DNA of 64,000 bases from an uncultured Alphaproteobacteria bacterium (GTDB taxonomy: Bacteria > Pseudomonadota > Alphaproteobacteria > RF32 > CAG-239). Position 1 is the stretch's first letter. Each line of letters begins with the position of its first letter. Positions 1 to 8,418 of the stretch are shown here, one piece after another. Where the stretch lies: positions 122,881 to 186,880 of the forward strand of contig CAJTJB010000005.1 of the NCBI GenBank assembly GCA_910576955.1, read 5' to 3'. The notes under the pieces were generated by a model. That model searched no databases. It saw only the letters and a list, made by a program, of their open reading frames with translations, and was not told where the DNA came from. Made by a program: the position numbers and the translations under genes.

Positions 1-704
1 AAAGATAATACCAGATTAGTGTCTTTGCTGCTCGGGGCTGAACCGATGCTCCCCACCGCTGCCTGCACATTTTGATTTTTAACCGCCGCAATAACATCTG
101 AACTGTTTAAGCCCAAAGAGGTTATTTTATCAATATCCAGCCAAATCCGCATACTGTATTGCGGACCGAAAATCTGCACTTGTCCGATACCATATAGGCG
201 TGAAAGCGGATTTTTAATATTTGTATAAGCAAAGTTACTCAAATACAAATCATCGTAAGTGTCTTTAGGGGAGCGTAACACAATCAGCGCCAAAATATCC
301 GCGTTTTCAGTAGATACATCCAATCCGTTTTGAATAACCTCATCGGGCAGCTCGCTGTTAACCTGCTGCAATCGGTTTTGCACTTTAACCTGCGCAATGT
401 CAGGATCTGTCCCGATATCAAAGGTCACGGTCAGATTATAAGAACCGTTATCATCAGAAGTTGAAGACATATAAAGCATATCTTCCACCCCGTTCATCTG
501 GTTTTCTATCGGCACGGCAACCGTATCTGTCAAAACTTGTGCGTTAGCACCGAGATAGGTTGTTTTAACGCTGACTTGCGGCGGCGTAATATCCGGAAAC
601 TGGGAAATCGGCAAAACCTTAATAGCGAGCAAGCCCAAAATAATCATAACGATGGAAATAACCATTGCAAAACGAGGCCTGTCTATAAAAAATTTGGAAA
701 ACAT
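1..704 (-). CDS. RND multidrug efflux permease (AcrB/MexB family), 3' part beyond window
   Basis: Inner-membrane proton/drug antiporter of a tripartite RND pump; the first 234 codons are present and the frame runs off the left edge without a stop. The product begins MFSKFFIDRPRFAMV, the classical RND start, followed by TM1 (about residues 10-28) and the porter-domain segment with QFPDITPPQV and IENQMNGVEDMLYM, all standard for AcrB-like proteins. The ATG at 702-704 has a strong AGGAGAAA ribosome site on the minus strand. It lies 23 bases downstream of the adaptor gene and is surely cotranscribed with it. The outer-membrane partner could be the TolC homologue at 22.1 kb. Substrate cannot be told. 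Confidence 0.93.
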   Translation of the reverse strand, partial: MFSKFFIDRPRFAMVISIVMIILGLLAIKVLPISQFPDITPPQVSVKTTYLGANAQVLTDTVAVPIENQMNGVEDMLYMSSTSDDNGSYNLTVTFDIGTDPDIAQVKVQNRLQQVNSELPDEVIQNGLDVSTENADILALIVLRSPKDTYDDLYLSNFAYTNIKNPLSRLYGIGQVQIFGPQYSMRIWLDIDKITSLGLNSSDVIAAVKNQNVQAAVGSIGSAPSSKDTNLVLS

Positions 705-727
705 AATTTATTTCTCCTGCTCTGTAA

Positions 728-1858
728 TTATTTCACAATCTTGAAATCTAACTTTGCAGTTTGCGGTATATTGCCCGTATCTTCTAATAGCAGCAGGTCA
801 TTCGGCTCAAAGGTATTTTCCAAAACATATTGATTGCCTTTTTCTGCGAAAATATTTACCTTTTGCCGTGTAATCTGATTGTTGCGGGCAATAATAACAA
901 AATTGCCGTCGGCGAGCAGGTGCACGAAACTTTTATCAATTAAGACGGTGTTTTTAAAAACACGATTGATTTGAACGGTAACATATGCGTTGGGCAAAAG
1001 TTCGTTTTGCGGGTTTTTAAAATAAGTATAAACAGCAAGGGAATTCGTTGATTTGTTTAATTCATTGTTGGTATATTTAAATTCTCCGTCATAGGCATAT
1101 TGCTTGCCATTTGGTAAAATAAGCTTAATAACACTGTCTTTAAAAAGCTCTCCGCTGCCTTTCATATTCAGATATTCGGTATCCGTAAGCGAAAAAACAA
1201 CCCTGATAGGGTCTGTTTGCACAATGCTTAATAAAGAGCCGCTGTTTGGTGCAACATAATCGCCGGGGCTTAAAGTGAAGTTTCCGACCAGTCCGGAAAT
1301 AGGAGCTTTAATAATAGTGTAATTATAGTTGACATCGGCAAGCATCTTGTTGGCTTGAGTGTTTTTTAAGTTAGCTTGTGCCTGCAAAAAATTGTTTTTA
1401 GCATTGTCAATTTCAATTTCCGAAAATGCCCGCTTGCCGGATTTCTGTACGCGTTCATAATAATTTTGGTTATATGCAAAAGAAGCTTGCGCCTGTAAAA
1501 CGGCAGCATCTGCGGCGTCCACCCGCGCTTTATATTCTTCGGGTTCAATAACAATTAACAACTCCCCCTCCCGCACATTTTGACCGGCAGTAACCGGAAT
1601 CTCTTTCAAATAGCCGTTGATATATGGGATAATTTGCACTTGGTTAATTGCCTCAACATATCCGACATAATTAGTTGCTACCATCACATCTTGGGCAATA
1701 ATCGGCATAACATTTAAAGTAATGCTGTCATTAACCGGTACTGGGCTGATTTCTCCGGAATGTTCCTTTTGATAGATGTAATATCCCATCCCCAAAGAAA
1801 TCAGACACAATACCAACAATAAGAAAATATAAATTTTGCGTTCGTTTTTGTTTTCCAT
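728..1858 (-). CDS. RND efflux periplasmic adaptor subunit (AcrA/HlyD-like)
   Basis: Membrane-fusion protein linking the RND permease to an outer-membrane channel. The 376-residue product has an N-terminal membrane anchor (about residues 9-26), the biotinyl-lipoyl half motif VTAGQNVREGELLIVIEPEEY near residue 85, an alpha-hairpin (about 105-165), and the second lipoyl half with IKAPISGLVGNFTLSPGDYV near 185, followed by beta-barrel and membrane-proximal domains. There is no lipobox cysteine, so it is probably anchored by the uncleaved helix. It is the first gene of the adaptor-permease pair. No regulator is adjacent; the next gene upstream is rpoH, in the same direction with a 69-base gap. 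Confidence 0.93.
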   Translation of the reverse strand: MENKNERKIYIFLLLVLCLISLGMGYYIYQKEHSGEISPVPVNDSITLNVMPIIAQDVMVATNYVGYVEAINQVQIIPYINGYLKEIPVTAGQNVREGELLIVIEPEEYKARVDAADAAVLQAQASFAYNQNYYERVQKSGKRAFSEIEIDNAKNNFLQAQANLKNTQANKMLADVNYNYTIIKAPISGLVGNFTLSPGDYVAPNSGSLLSIVQTDPIRVVFSLTDTEYLNMKGSGELFKDSVIKLILPNGKQYAYDGEFKYTNNELNKSTNSLAVYTYFKNPQNELLPNAYVTVQINRVFKNTVLIDKSFVHLLADGNFVIIARNNQITRQKVNIFAEKGNQYVLENTFEPNDLLLLEDTGNIPQTAKLDFKIVK

Positions 1859-1927
1859 CTCTCAATCTAACCTTTTTTCTATCAAAGTTTGCAGAATAGA
1901 TAATAAGAGATGTTTCGCTTTCAAGGC

Positions 1928-2803
1928 TTACTGCATAAGTTCTATGGCTTTAGTTATTTTTTTTATGGAATTAAGTTCTATTTGCCGGACGCGTTCTTTA
2001 GAGATGTTATACGTTTTGCTTAAATCATCAAGCGTGATAGTCTTTTCGTATAAGCGCCGTTTAAACAAAATGTCTTTTTCACGCTTGTTCAAAACATATA
2101 ACGCCTGATTAAACATTTTGCGCCGATATTTAATTGTTTCGGCATGGGCAAGGCTCTCTTCCTGATTCGGTTTGTTATCAGAAATAAAATCCATCCATTC
2201 GGTAGCTCCGTCCGAATCACCGTCTATCAGGGCATTTAATGAACCGTCATGAGATTTTAAGCGCATATTCATATCCGTTACATCCTGCACGCTGACATCT
2301 AAAGACTTTGCAATATCTTTCAAAATATGCTGCGAAAGTTCTCTGTCATCAATCAGATTAAGGCGGTTTTTGATTTTGCGCAGGTTGAAAAACAGTTTTT
2401 TTTGCGCGGCGGTTGTTCCTAATTTAACCAAAGACCATGAATTAAGAATATATTTTTGCACCGAAGCCTTAATCCACCAAAGCGCATAGGTTGAAAATCT
2501 AAACCCTTTCTCGGGTGCAAATTTATCAATCGCATACATTAGCCCGATGTTTCCTTCCGAAATCATTTCCCCCACCGGCAGACCGTATCCGCGGTATTTT
2601 GACACCACCTTAACAACAAGCCGCAAGTGTGAGGTAATCAGTTTATAGGCAATTTCCTTGTCTTTGGTTTGCTGATAACGTGAAGCCAAATCAAATTCTT
2701 CTTCCAGAGATAAGATAGGATATTTTTTGATAGAATGCAGATACCTTGAAAGATTTTCTTCAGGTGAAAAGTCAAGTCCGTTTAGAATAGGTTGTTCACT
2801 CAT
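1928..2803 (-). CDS. rpoH: RNA polymerase sigma-32 family (heat-shock) sigma factor RpoH
   Basis: Group 3-like sigma factor expected to direct heat-shock transcription. The 291-residue protein has region 1.2 near residues 16-45, region 2 with RLVVKVVSKYRGYG and FRFSTYALWWIKASVQ (about 60-120), the RpoH box QKKLFFNLR at 134-142 that separates RpoH from RpoD, and a C-terminal region 4.2 helix-turn-helix with ISKERVRQIE. No long region 1.1 or non-conserved insert is present, which excludes RpoD. The ATG at 2801-2803 follows a good TAGGAGAG site. Alphaproteobacteria often carry more than one rpoH, so the number here is unknown. A TATAAA-like box lies about 35 bases upstream of the start. Confidence 0.93.
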   Translation of the reverse strand: MSEQPILNGLDFSPEENLSRYLHSIKKYPILSLEEEFDLASRYQQTKDKEIAYKLITSHLRLVVKVVSKYRGYGLPVGEMISEGNIGLMYAIDKFAPEKGFRFSTYALWWIKASVQKYILNSWSLVKLGTTAAQKKLFFNLRKIKNRLNLIDDRELSQHILKDIAKSLDVSVQDVTDMNMRLKSHDGSLNALIDGDSDGATEWMDFISDNKPNQEESLAHAETIKYRRKMFNQALYVLNKREKDILFKRRLYEKTITLDDLSKTYNISKERVRQIELNSIKKITKAIELMQ

Positions 2804-2921
2804 AATTTCTCTCCTAAAAGTTGACTAGAGGAGAGTTTATAGCTTAAAATTTTTTCCACAATCTAGACATTAGTTCTATTGTTATTAATGATTTTTTAAT
2901 AAAATACAACGGGTTAATAAA

Positions 2922-3905
2922 CTAAAGTCTATAATTTTCCAGCTGTTTTTTCAACAGTTGTAAATCCTCTGGAAAGTCTGCCTGAAAAGTAAGTTTTTTA
3001 CCGGTGCGGGGGTGAATAAAACCCAGCGAGGCAGCGTGCAGCGCTTGTCTGGGAAAAGAGTTGACAAAGCTCTTAACAGGTTCGGGCAGTTTTAAAATGC
3101 TCTTTTTGCCTTTATAAACCTCATCACCAATCAAATGGCAGCCGATGCTCGAAAGGTGCACGCGGATTTGGTGGGTGCGCCCCGTTTCAAGATTGCACTT
3201 AACTAAAGAAGCGGCATTGTTATAAATGGTCACGGTTTCATAATGCGTTACGGCTGTTTTCCCGCCTTGTTGCACAAGTGCCATTTTCTTTCTATCAAAT
3301 GAACTGCGCGCAATATTGCCCTCAATAGTTCCTTTTAAAGGGGCGGGAACATTATAAACAAAAGCAAAATAGGTTCGTTCGATGGAATGTTTAAAAAATT
3401 GTTCGGCTAAACCTCTGTGGGCGATATCATTTTTTGCAACAACCAAAATACCGCTGGTATTGCGGTCAATACGGTGAACAATCCCCGGTCTGGCGACGCC
3501 GCCAATGCCTGAAAGCGAGCCTTTGCAATGAAAAAGCAACGCATTGACAAGTGTACCGTTATATGCGCCTGCCGCAGGATGAACTGTCATTCCGGCAGGT
3601 TTATTAACCACAATCAGGTCATTATCTTCATATAAAACGTCAAGAGGTATATCTTCGGCAACAGGCGTAGCCGCCTCCGGTTCGGGAAGCGTAATCTGAT
3701 AAACATCTCCCAAACGGGTTTTAAAATTTTTATCGGCAATAATTTCTTCGTCGGCAAAAACATACCCGTCCTCAAGCAATTTCTGAACTTGGGAGCGGGA
3801 AAACGCATCAATTTCGGTTGCTATAAACTTGTCAATACGCTCGCTGGCGGTTGTTTCGCTAACGGGGTTTGTATAAAAAATTTTATTATTATTTTCGCTA
3901 TCCAT
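2922..3905 (-). CDS. rluD: 23S rRNA pseudouridine synthase, RluD/RluA family
   Basis: Converts uridines of large-subunit rRNA to pseudouridine. An N-terminal S4 RNA-binding domain (ERIDKFIATEI, SRSQVQKLLEDGYV) is followed by the catalytic domain with the RluA signature GIVHRIDRNTSGILVVAK containing the nucleophilic Asp, and by LETGRTHQIRVHL. Length (327 residues from the chosen start) matches RluD. I prefer the ATG at 3903-3905, giving MDSENNN; a longer in-frame ATG at 3932 exists, but neither has a strong ribosome site. Synthases of the RluA, C and D subfamilies are hard to separate by eye, so the exact uridines are uncertain. Transcribed divergently from the gene at 4012. Confidence 0.9.
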   Translation of the reverse strand: MDSENNNKIFYTNPVSETTASERIDKFIATEIDAFSRSQVQKLLEDGYVFADEEIIADKNFKTRLGDVYQITLPEPEAATPVAEDIPLDVLYEDNDLIVVNKPAGMTVHPAAGAYNGTLVNALLFHCKGSLSGIGGVARPGIVHRIDRNTSGILVVAKNDIAHRGLAEQFFKHSIERTYFAFVYNVPAPLKGTIEGNIARSSFDRKKMALVQQGGKTAVTHYETVTIYNNAASLVKCNLETGRTHQIRVHLSSIGCHLIGDEVYKGKKSILKLPEPVKSFVNSFPRQALHAASLGFIHPRTGKKLTFQADFPEDLQLLKKQLENYRL

Positions 3906-4011
3906 ATTAACTCGTGTTAAACATATTTTCACTAATTAAAGTTAGAATACACCAAAGGAAAACATAAAATCAAGGCTATAATGAATAAAACAAACGATAA
4001 GGGGAAAGTCG

Positions 4012-5091
4012 ATGGCTGAAAATGAAAACTCTTTAGACGCATTTATCACGTCGCCAACCGCTGCGCCCGCGCAGAAAAATACGGTTGAAACGGTAAATCT
4101 TGAAGATGAATTTGCTAAATTGCTAAATGATTTTATCGGACAAGATACCCCTAAAAAAGAATCGGAAAACGTTTCGCCGCAAGCTGCGGAAGCGCTGTCA
4201 GCCGGATTAGACAGTTTTATCACCCCCTCGCAAAGTACGGTTTCATCGGCACAATCGGGGGCGGATAATGGTCTGGAAAGTTTTATTACTGCGCCAGCAC
4301 CGGCAGCGCCAGCCGAAACGGGAAATAGCGGGTTAGAAAGTTTTGTCACCCCTGCCGCCCCAACAAGCAGCGCGCCGGCAGAAAAAGTATCAGAGCCGGA
4401 AAACAGCTTAAAGCCCGAAGAACAGGAATTGGCACGGGCAATAGCCAATTTTCAAGACGGTATATATTCCATCGCAGATAAGAAAAATTTAAAAGTTCCG
4501 GAAACGGACTATACCGAAGATATGTTGCGCCCGAATTATAAACCCAGTGTAGGCAAAAAAGTCGCGCAATATATGTTGAGCTGTTGGGATATAATCAATA
4601 AAGCCGATCCCGAAAATATGAAACGCCTGTCAAAAGAGGCAACAGATGAGGAATATCTGGCTTTTGCCGAAACGTTAAGCGATACGGATATGCAGTTAGC
4701 TATTATCTCATATGTGGAAATACTGATAAATCTGGAAATCTGCGAAGTAAAATACGAACAAAAAAAAGAAATAATGCAAAAAAATCGTATTAAAAAAGAA
4801 TTATACGAAGAATATATGGAACTTCAGGAAAGAAAACAGCTCTTCATCTCGAAATTGAAAGAAAAAGATTTTCCGATTGATGCCGAGCGCCTGATAAACA
4901 ATTATTTCCGTGTTGCGCAAAAAGACCCCGACGGTTCGTTTGAGGCATTAACCAAAAATCCGGCAATGTTTTCCCCGATAGAATTTGATAAAATCCGACC
5001 GAAATTTTTCGGTTTGATAAAAGTAACTCCGGAAGATGGCATAAAAGCAAACCAAAAAATCGGTAAATTCGTAAAAAACTTAAAAGTTTAA
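4012..5091 (+). CDS. unknown protein with four LxSFIT repeats; first gene of coupling-protein cluster
   Basis: Not recognised. The 359-residue product opens with a low-complexity Ala/Pro/Ser-rich tail (about 1-130) carrying four copies of a short motif, L-[DE]-[AS]-F-[IV]-T, at residues 8-13, 66-71, 88-93 and 108-113, separated by disordered linkers. Residues 135-359 look folded and mostly helical, with a Lys/Glu-rich coiled-coil-like stretch (about 245-285). No signal peptide or membrane segment. The ATG is preceded by ATAAGGGGAAAG. Repeated short motifs on a flexible tail suggest multivalent binding to a partner, possibly in the adjacent secretion cluster; that is inference. Genes at 5172-11395 follow on the same strand. 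Confidence 0.8.
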   Translation: MAENENSLDAFITSPTAAPAQKNTVETVNLEDEFAKLLNDFIGQDTPKKESENVSPQAAEALSAGLDSFITPSQSTVSSAQSGADNGLESFITAPAPAAPAETGNSGLESFVTPAAPTSSAPAEKVSEPENSLKPEEQELARAIANFQDGIYSIADKKNLKVPETDYTEDMLRPNYKPSVGKKVAQYMLSCWDIINKADPENMKRLSKEATDEEYLAFAETLSDTDMQLAIISYVEILINLEICEVKYEQKKEIMQKNRIKKELYEEYMELQERKQLFISKLKEKDFPIDAERLINNYFRVAQKDPDGSFEALTKNPAMFSPIEFDKIRPKFFGLIKVTPEDGIKANQKIGKFVKNLKV

Positions 5092-5119
5092 TATTTGCCG
5101 GTTTTGCGTAGCTTTAAAG

Positions 5120-5148
5120 TGGACAAACCGATGTTTTTGTGTTAATAT
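5120..5148 (+). promoter_or_regulatory. predicted sigma-70-type promoter
   Basis: TGGACA (5120-5125) and TAATAT (5143-5148) are separated by 17 bases, in the 80-base gap before the gene at 5172. It would allow genes 5172-11395 to be transcribed apart from the 4012 gene. Confidence 0.45.
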
Positions 5149-5171
5149 TAAAAAAACATAGGAGAAAAACA

Positions 5172-6548
5172 ATGGTTGAAAGTACAAATCCGATAATTGC
5201 AGATTTAGATAAAGATCTGAATAAAAACAAACAGGATATACAAGATCAAATAGACCGGAATCTAAAATCGGATAATGATAAATCTAAAACGAAAACGCCG
5301 GAATCCGAAAAAGACGATAAGCCTGACGGGGATAAACCAGATACGGGAACGGCCGACCCTAAAAAAGATGATAAGCCGAAAGAAGACGAAGCGCCTGCGC
5401 AAAATATTCCTGCAGTCAACGATGGAATATCGCATGCTTATGCGGAAGATATGCCACCGCAAAAAACTGTTACAAAAGGAAAATCCCAATCCAATGCTCC
5501 CAAACCGCCGGAGCGTGGAAAATCGCCTAAAGTTGCCGGTGGTAAAGATATTATGGAGGTAGTCTGGAACGAGTTTTGGGCATTTTGCGACAGCGTTATT
5601 GACGGAACGGTTGATTTAGCGTTTGATTTTCTGACATTTGTTCTGTATCCGACATCTCACAAAAGCGAAGATCCGGTTAAAAAAGACATCGACGTTATCG
5701 AAATAGGCAGCAAACACCGAAAAGAAAACATTGAAAAGATTGATAAAGCCCATAAATTTGCATCGGATGTCTGCGCGGAAATAAATCGAAACATAGATAA
5801 TGCAATGGCCGGCGAAAAAACAGAATGGCCGCTGATTAAAACCGAACCGGCGCTTTTTGCCCGTTTGGTAGAAGCAAAGAAAAAGGCGCAGAAAGATCCG
5901 ACCTCGCCGGAAGCGGAAATAATCAAACGGTGGGAGGGAATTTCTGCCGAATTAGAGAAAACATCTAATAATTATAGAAAATTAACCGGTATTGCCGATG
6001 TGTTAGCAACTTCGGAGGAATATTTGAATCCGTCCACAAAAAACAAAGAGGCGGAAATCAAAGCCGCCAAAGAAAAGTATAAGGATAATCCCGAAAAACT
6101 AAAAGAAACATTAGCCGCAATTGAAGAATTATATAAAAATCCCGAGAAAAAAATAAAAGCGGGAATAGCCGAGCGTAGTCAAAATTATCTGGCTGATTTG
6201 TCTAAAAATATCAATAAAATCAGAGTGTTGCATAAAGATAACCCGGCTGAATTGCAAAAAGTTTTGAAAGAATATATGGAAGGAATTTCCAAGGCGATGC
6301 AAAACGTTCGCGAGGATGTGTATGTCCATATGTATAAAGAAAAATCAACAGGCAGCAAAGCACAAAAAAGTGCGCAGGCGAGCATTGCCGCAGTGGTTTC
6401 CGCAATAAATGATTTCAAGGTTAAAGATAAGCCGCTAAAAGATCATAAACCGGCTGAAAAAGATGAAGTTATTAATATGGAAATGAATGATAAATATTCA
6501 AAATTGGATGTTCTCCGGTTTATAAAAAGCAATATTATGAGTAAATAA
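5172..6548 (+). CDS. unknown Lys/Asp/Pro-rich helical protein in coupling-protein cluster
   Basis: Not recognised. The 458-residue product has a charged, disordered N-terminus (about 1-125) with irregular DKP/DDKP repeats, then a hydrophobic patch WNEFWAFCDSVIDG...FDFLTFVLYP (about 132-160) that could be a membrane-associated helix, then a long Lys/Glu-rich helical region to the end. The start chosen is the ATG at 5172 because AGGAGAAAAACA precedes it directly; an in-frame ATG 33 bases earlier lacks a site. Only 17 bases separate it from the next gene. The composition resembles a scaffold or a secreted substrate more than an enzyme. No homology to known conjugation proteins was recognised. 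Confidence 0.8.
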   Translation: MVESTNPIIADLDKDLNKNKQDIQDQIDRNLKSDNDKSKTKTPESEKDDKPDGDKPDTGTADPKKDDKPKEDEAPAQNIPAVNDGISHAYAEDMPPQKTVTKGKSQSNAPKPPERGKSPKVAGGKDIMEVVWNEFWAFCDSVIDGTVDLAFDFLTFVLYPTSHKSEDPVKKDIDVIEIGSKHRKENIEKIDKAHKFASDVCAEINRNIDNAMAGEKTEWPLIKTEPALFARLVEAKKKAQKDPTSPEAEIIKRWEGISAELEKTSNNYRKLTGIADVLATSEEYLNPSTKNKEAEIKAAKEKYKDNPEKLKETLAAIEELYKNPEKKIKAGIAERSQNYLADLSKNINKIRVLHKDNPAELQKVLKEYMEGISKAMQNVREDVYVHMYKEKSTGSKAQKSAQASIAAVVSAINDFKVKDKPLKDHKPAEKDEVINMEMNDKYSKLDVLRFIKSNIMSK

Positions 6549-6565
6549 CAGAAAAAGGGCTGAAA

Positions 6566-7057
6566 ATGAAAAAAATCGCAAATTTATTCAGATTTATGAT
6601 AATCAGTGCATTTGTTTTAGTCGTACTGGCATATATTGGGCAAATAATATTTAAGCTGTTTTGGAATTTTGATTTGCTTGACCAAAAATCATATAAGGTA
6701 CTCTATGATTATTGGGAAAAAGGCGGCGTTTTCAACACGTTCCGCGATTGCAGTTTAGGTGCGTCGTTGCTTTTAATGCCGGTAATCTGGCTGATGATAA
6801 GCCGTAAGATATATAAAAAAGGCTTTTGGAAAAGCATATTGGGCATAATTGATAAATCATACCGCAAAATGACCCGTCCGGAAAGTTTGGAAATTGAGCA
6901 CGTATCACTCAAAAACATAGGCGGAAAAGATAAGACGCTTGATGAAATCATTACTGATAAAATTAAAGAACAAAACGGAAATATCGGCGGCAGCCATACT
7001 TCCGCTAATATAAGGAAACAAATTGCCGCAAAAATAGAGGAAAATGAAAAAGAATAA
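6566..7057 (+). CDS. unknown two-helix membrane protein in coupling-protein cluster
   Basis: A 163-residue protein with two likely transmembrane helices (about residues 8-30 and 60-82), a short loop containing DYWEKGGVFNTFRD, and a hydrophilic cytosolic tail with a basic-rich C-terminus. The first half parallels the first half of the next gene (7114): a helix, NFD or HFD, about 20 polar residues containing YxYW or YKWNSG, a second helix, then a basic stretch ending in YRK. This suggests diverged paralogues. Start codon ATG after AAGGGC. Function unknown; the position beside a VirD4-type ATPase suggests a membrane part of the same assembly. Confidence 0.8.
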   Translation: MKKIANLFRFMIISAFVLVVLAYIGQIIFKLFWNFDLLDQKSYKVLYDYWEKGGVFNTFRDCSLGASLLLMPVIWLMISRKIYKKGFWKSILGIIDKSYRKMTRPESLEIEHVSLKNIGGKDKTLDEIITDKIKEQNGNIGGSHTSANIRKQIAAKIEENEKE

Positions 7058-7113
7058 GCTCTTGTTAACTAATAGGCATCTATAATAATAAAATAAAAAG
7101 ACCGGAGAACAAC

Positions 7114-8394
7114 TTGAAACCACTGCTAATAATATTAAAAACTCTTTTTATCGGCTGTCTGTGGAGCATCGTCTTCATAGATGGAATAAGAGTGGTATTG
7201 TTGGTTAACTGGCATTTTGATATTTTTTTCAAAGAGCACTGGGCGTTATTAAGTTACAAATGGAACAGCGGCGTACCGATGAGCCGCTCTGAATTAGGTT
7301 TTCTTTTAATTGTTGTCAGCGCGATTCCTCTGTGGCTGGCAGGCTGGGTCGGGTTATGCCTTGTCAAATGGGGCAGATTTATCAAACAGGTGTTTTTCAG
7401 CCCGCTATATTTATATAGAAAGCTTACCCTGAAAACCAAACCGCCGGTTGTCGTGAAGAAAAAATCCATTAATGAAGAAGTGAAAGCAGTCAAAAAAACG
7501 CCGGTAATTAAAAAAGTGCCGTTAAAACGTCCGCCGCTGCCCTCGGCAACCCTGCTCCAGTCAAATATAAATAATAACCTGACGTCATCGCGTCCAAGCG
7601 CCTCGCCGTATATAGCGGGCAAGAAAAATCAGGATGCGCCGATTGACCATGCATTATTTAATTTTGACGATGATGACTTTGATTTGGATTTCGATTTTGA
7701 GAAAAAAGAAAAGCCCGAGGCTGTTGAAGAGAGTATTCCCTCCGCATTAATAGCAGACGAGCCGAATGTCATAGATGTCAAAGCGGAAAAAGCAGATACC
7801 TCAAAACCGCGGTCAGAGGAACGGCAGCAGCAAAATAATAAAAACAGACCGCCCAAATCTGAAAACCATCCGGCACCGTCACCAATTAAAGAATCGCATA
7901 CGCCGGTATTGGATGTACTTAATCAAAAAGGCTATGATGTCATTCCATCCGCAATTATTAAAAATACCAAAATTGACTATGTCGCCGTCTCTAAAAATCA
8001 GCTGATTTTATGTTTGATAGACAAAGAGGTTGGCGATTGGCTTGCCGATGAAGAGAAGTTTAATGACGAAGAGCCGCTGTGGTTCTCTGAAAGCAGCCAT
8101 CGCATCTCACCGGTACGAAAGGTTGATGTGGCAAGGGATATTCTCAAAACCAAACTTGCGGTTACTGATATGAAATATGAAATTGTTGCATATGTGATTA
8201 TTCAGGCCGGCAACATCATCAATGCGGAAGATATGTTTGAAATTTGGAGCAATATGAACATAAACGTAACGCGCATAAACCGCGGCAGCCCGAAAGAGAT
8301 CCGGCTGTTTTCCAAAACCATAGATAGCTGTGACGGTAAAACAGATAGCAGTAATCTTGAAAAACTTAAAAAGCTTATCAGAAGCTTGGCATAA
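7114..8394 (+). CDS. unknown membrane protein with acidic linker and C-terminal domain, upstream of coupling ATPase
   Basis: A 426-residue protein probably starting with TTG at 7114, which has GGAG 6 bases before it; no in-frame ATG lies near. Two transmembrane helices (about 7-30 and 67-90) are followed by a basic Pro-rich region, a strongly acidic patch (FDDDDFDLDFDFE, about 188-200), a polar linker, and a folded C-terminal domain of about 135 residues starting near TPVLDVLNQKGYDVIPS. In that domain IDYVAVSKNQLILCLID resembles nuclease-like or NERD-like beta structure, but I cannot assign a family. Architecture and position (24 bases before the coupling gene) recall the two-TM partner of type IVB coupling proteins (DotM/IcmP) only in outline; no sequence homology is claimed. 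Confidence 0.8.
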   Translation: MKPLLIILKTLFIGCLWSIVFIDGIRVVLLVNWHFDIFFKEHWALLSYKWNSGVPMSRSELGFLLIVVSAIPLWLAGWVGLCLVKWGRFIKQVFFSPLYLYRKLTLKTKPPVVVKKKSINEEVKAVKKTPVIKKVPLKRPPLPSATLLQSNINNNLTSSRPSASPYIAGKKNQDAPIDHALFNFDDDDFDLDFDFEKKEKPEAVEESIPSALIADEPNVIDVKAEKADTSKPRSEERQQQNNKNRPPKSENHPAPSPIKESHTPVLDVLNQKGYDVIPSAIIKNTKIDYVAVSKNQLILCLIDKEVGDWLADEEKFNDEEPLWFSESSHRISPVRKVDVARDILKTKLAVTDMKYEIVAYVIIQAGNIINAEDMFEIWSNMNINVTRINRGSPKEIRLFSKTIDSCDGKTDSSNLEKLKKLIRSLA

Positions 8395-8418
8395 TTTTTA
8401 TAGGTATTAGAGGGAAAA

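Noticed and set aside
3942..4448. 168-codon minus-strand frame
   Set aside because: Antisense to the repeat-tailed gene at 4012; its length reflects Ala/Ser-rich codon bias, and there is no ribosome site.
7254..7622. 122-codon minus-strand frame
   Set aside because: Antisense to the membrane protein gene at 7114, which has TM helices and a clear operon position.
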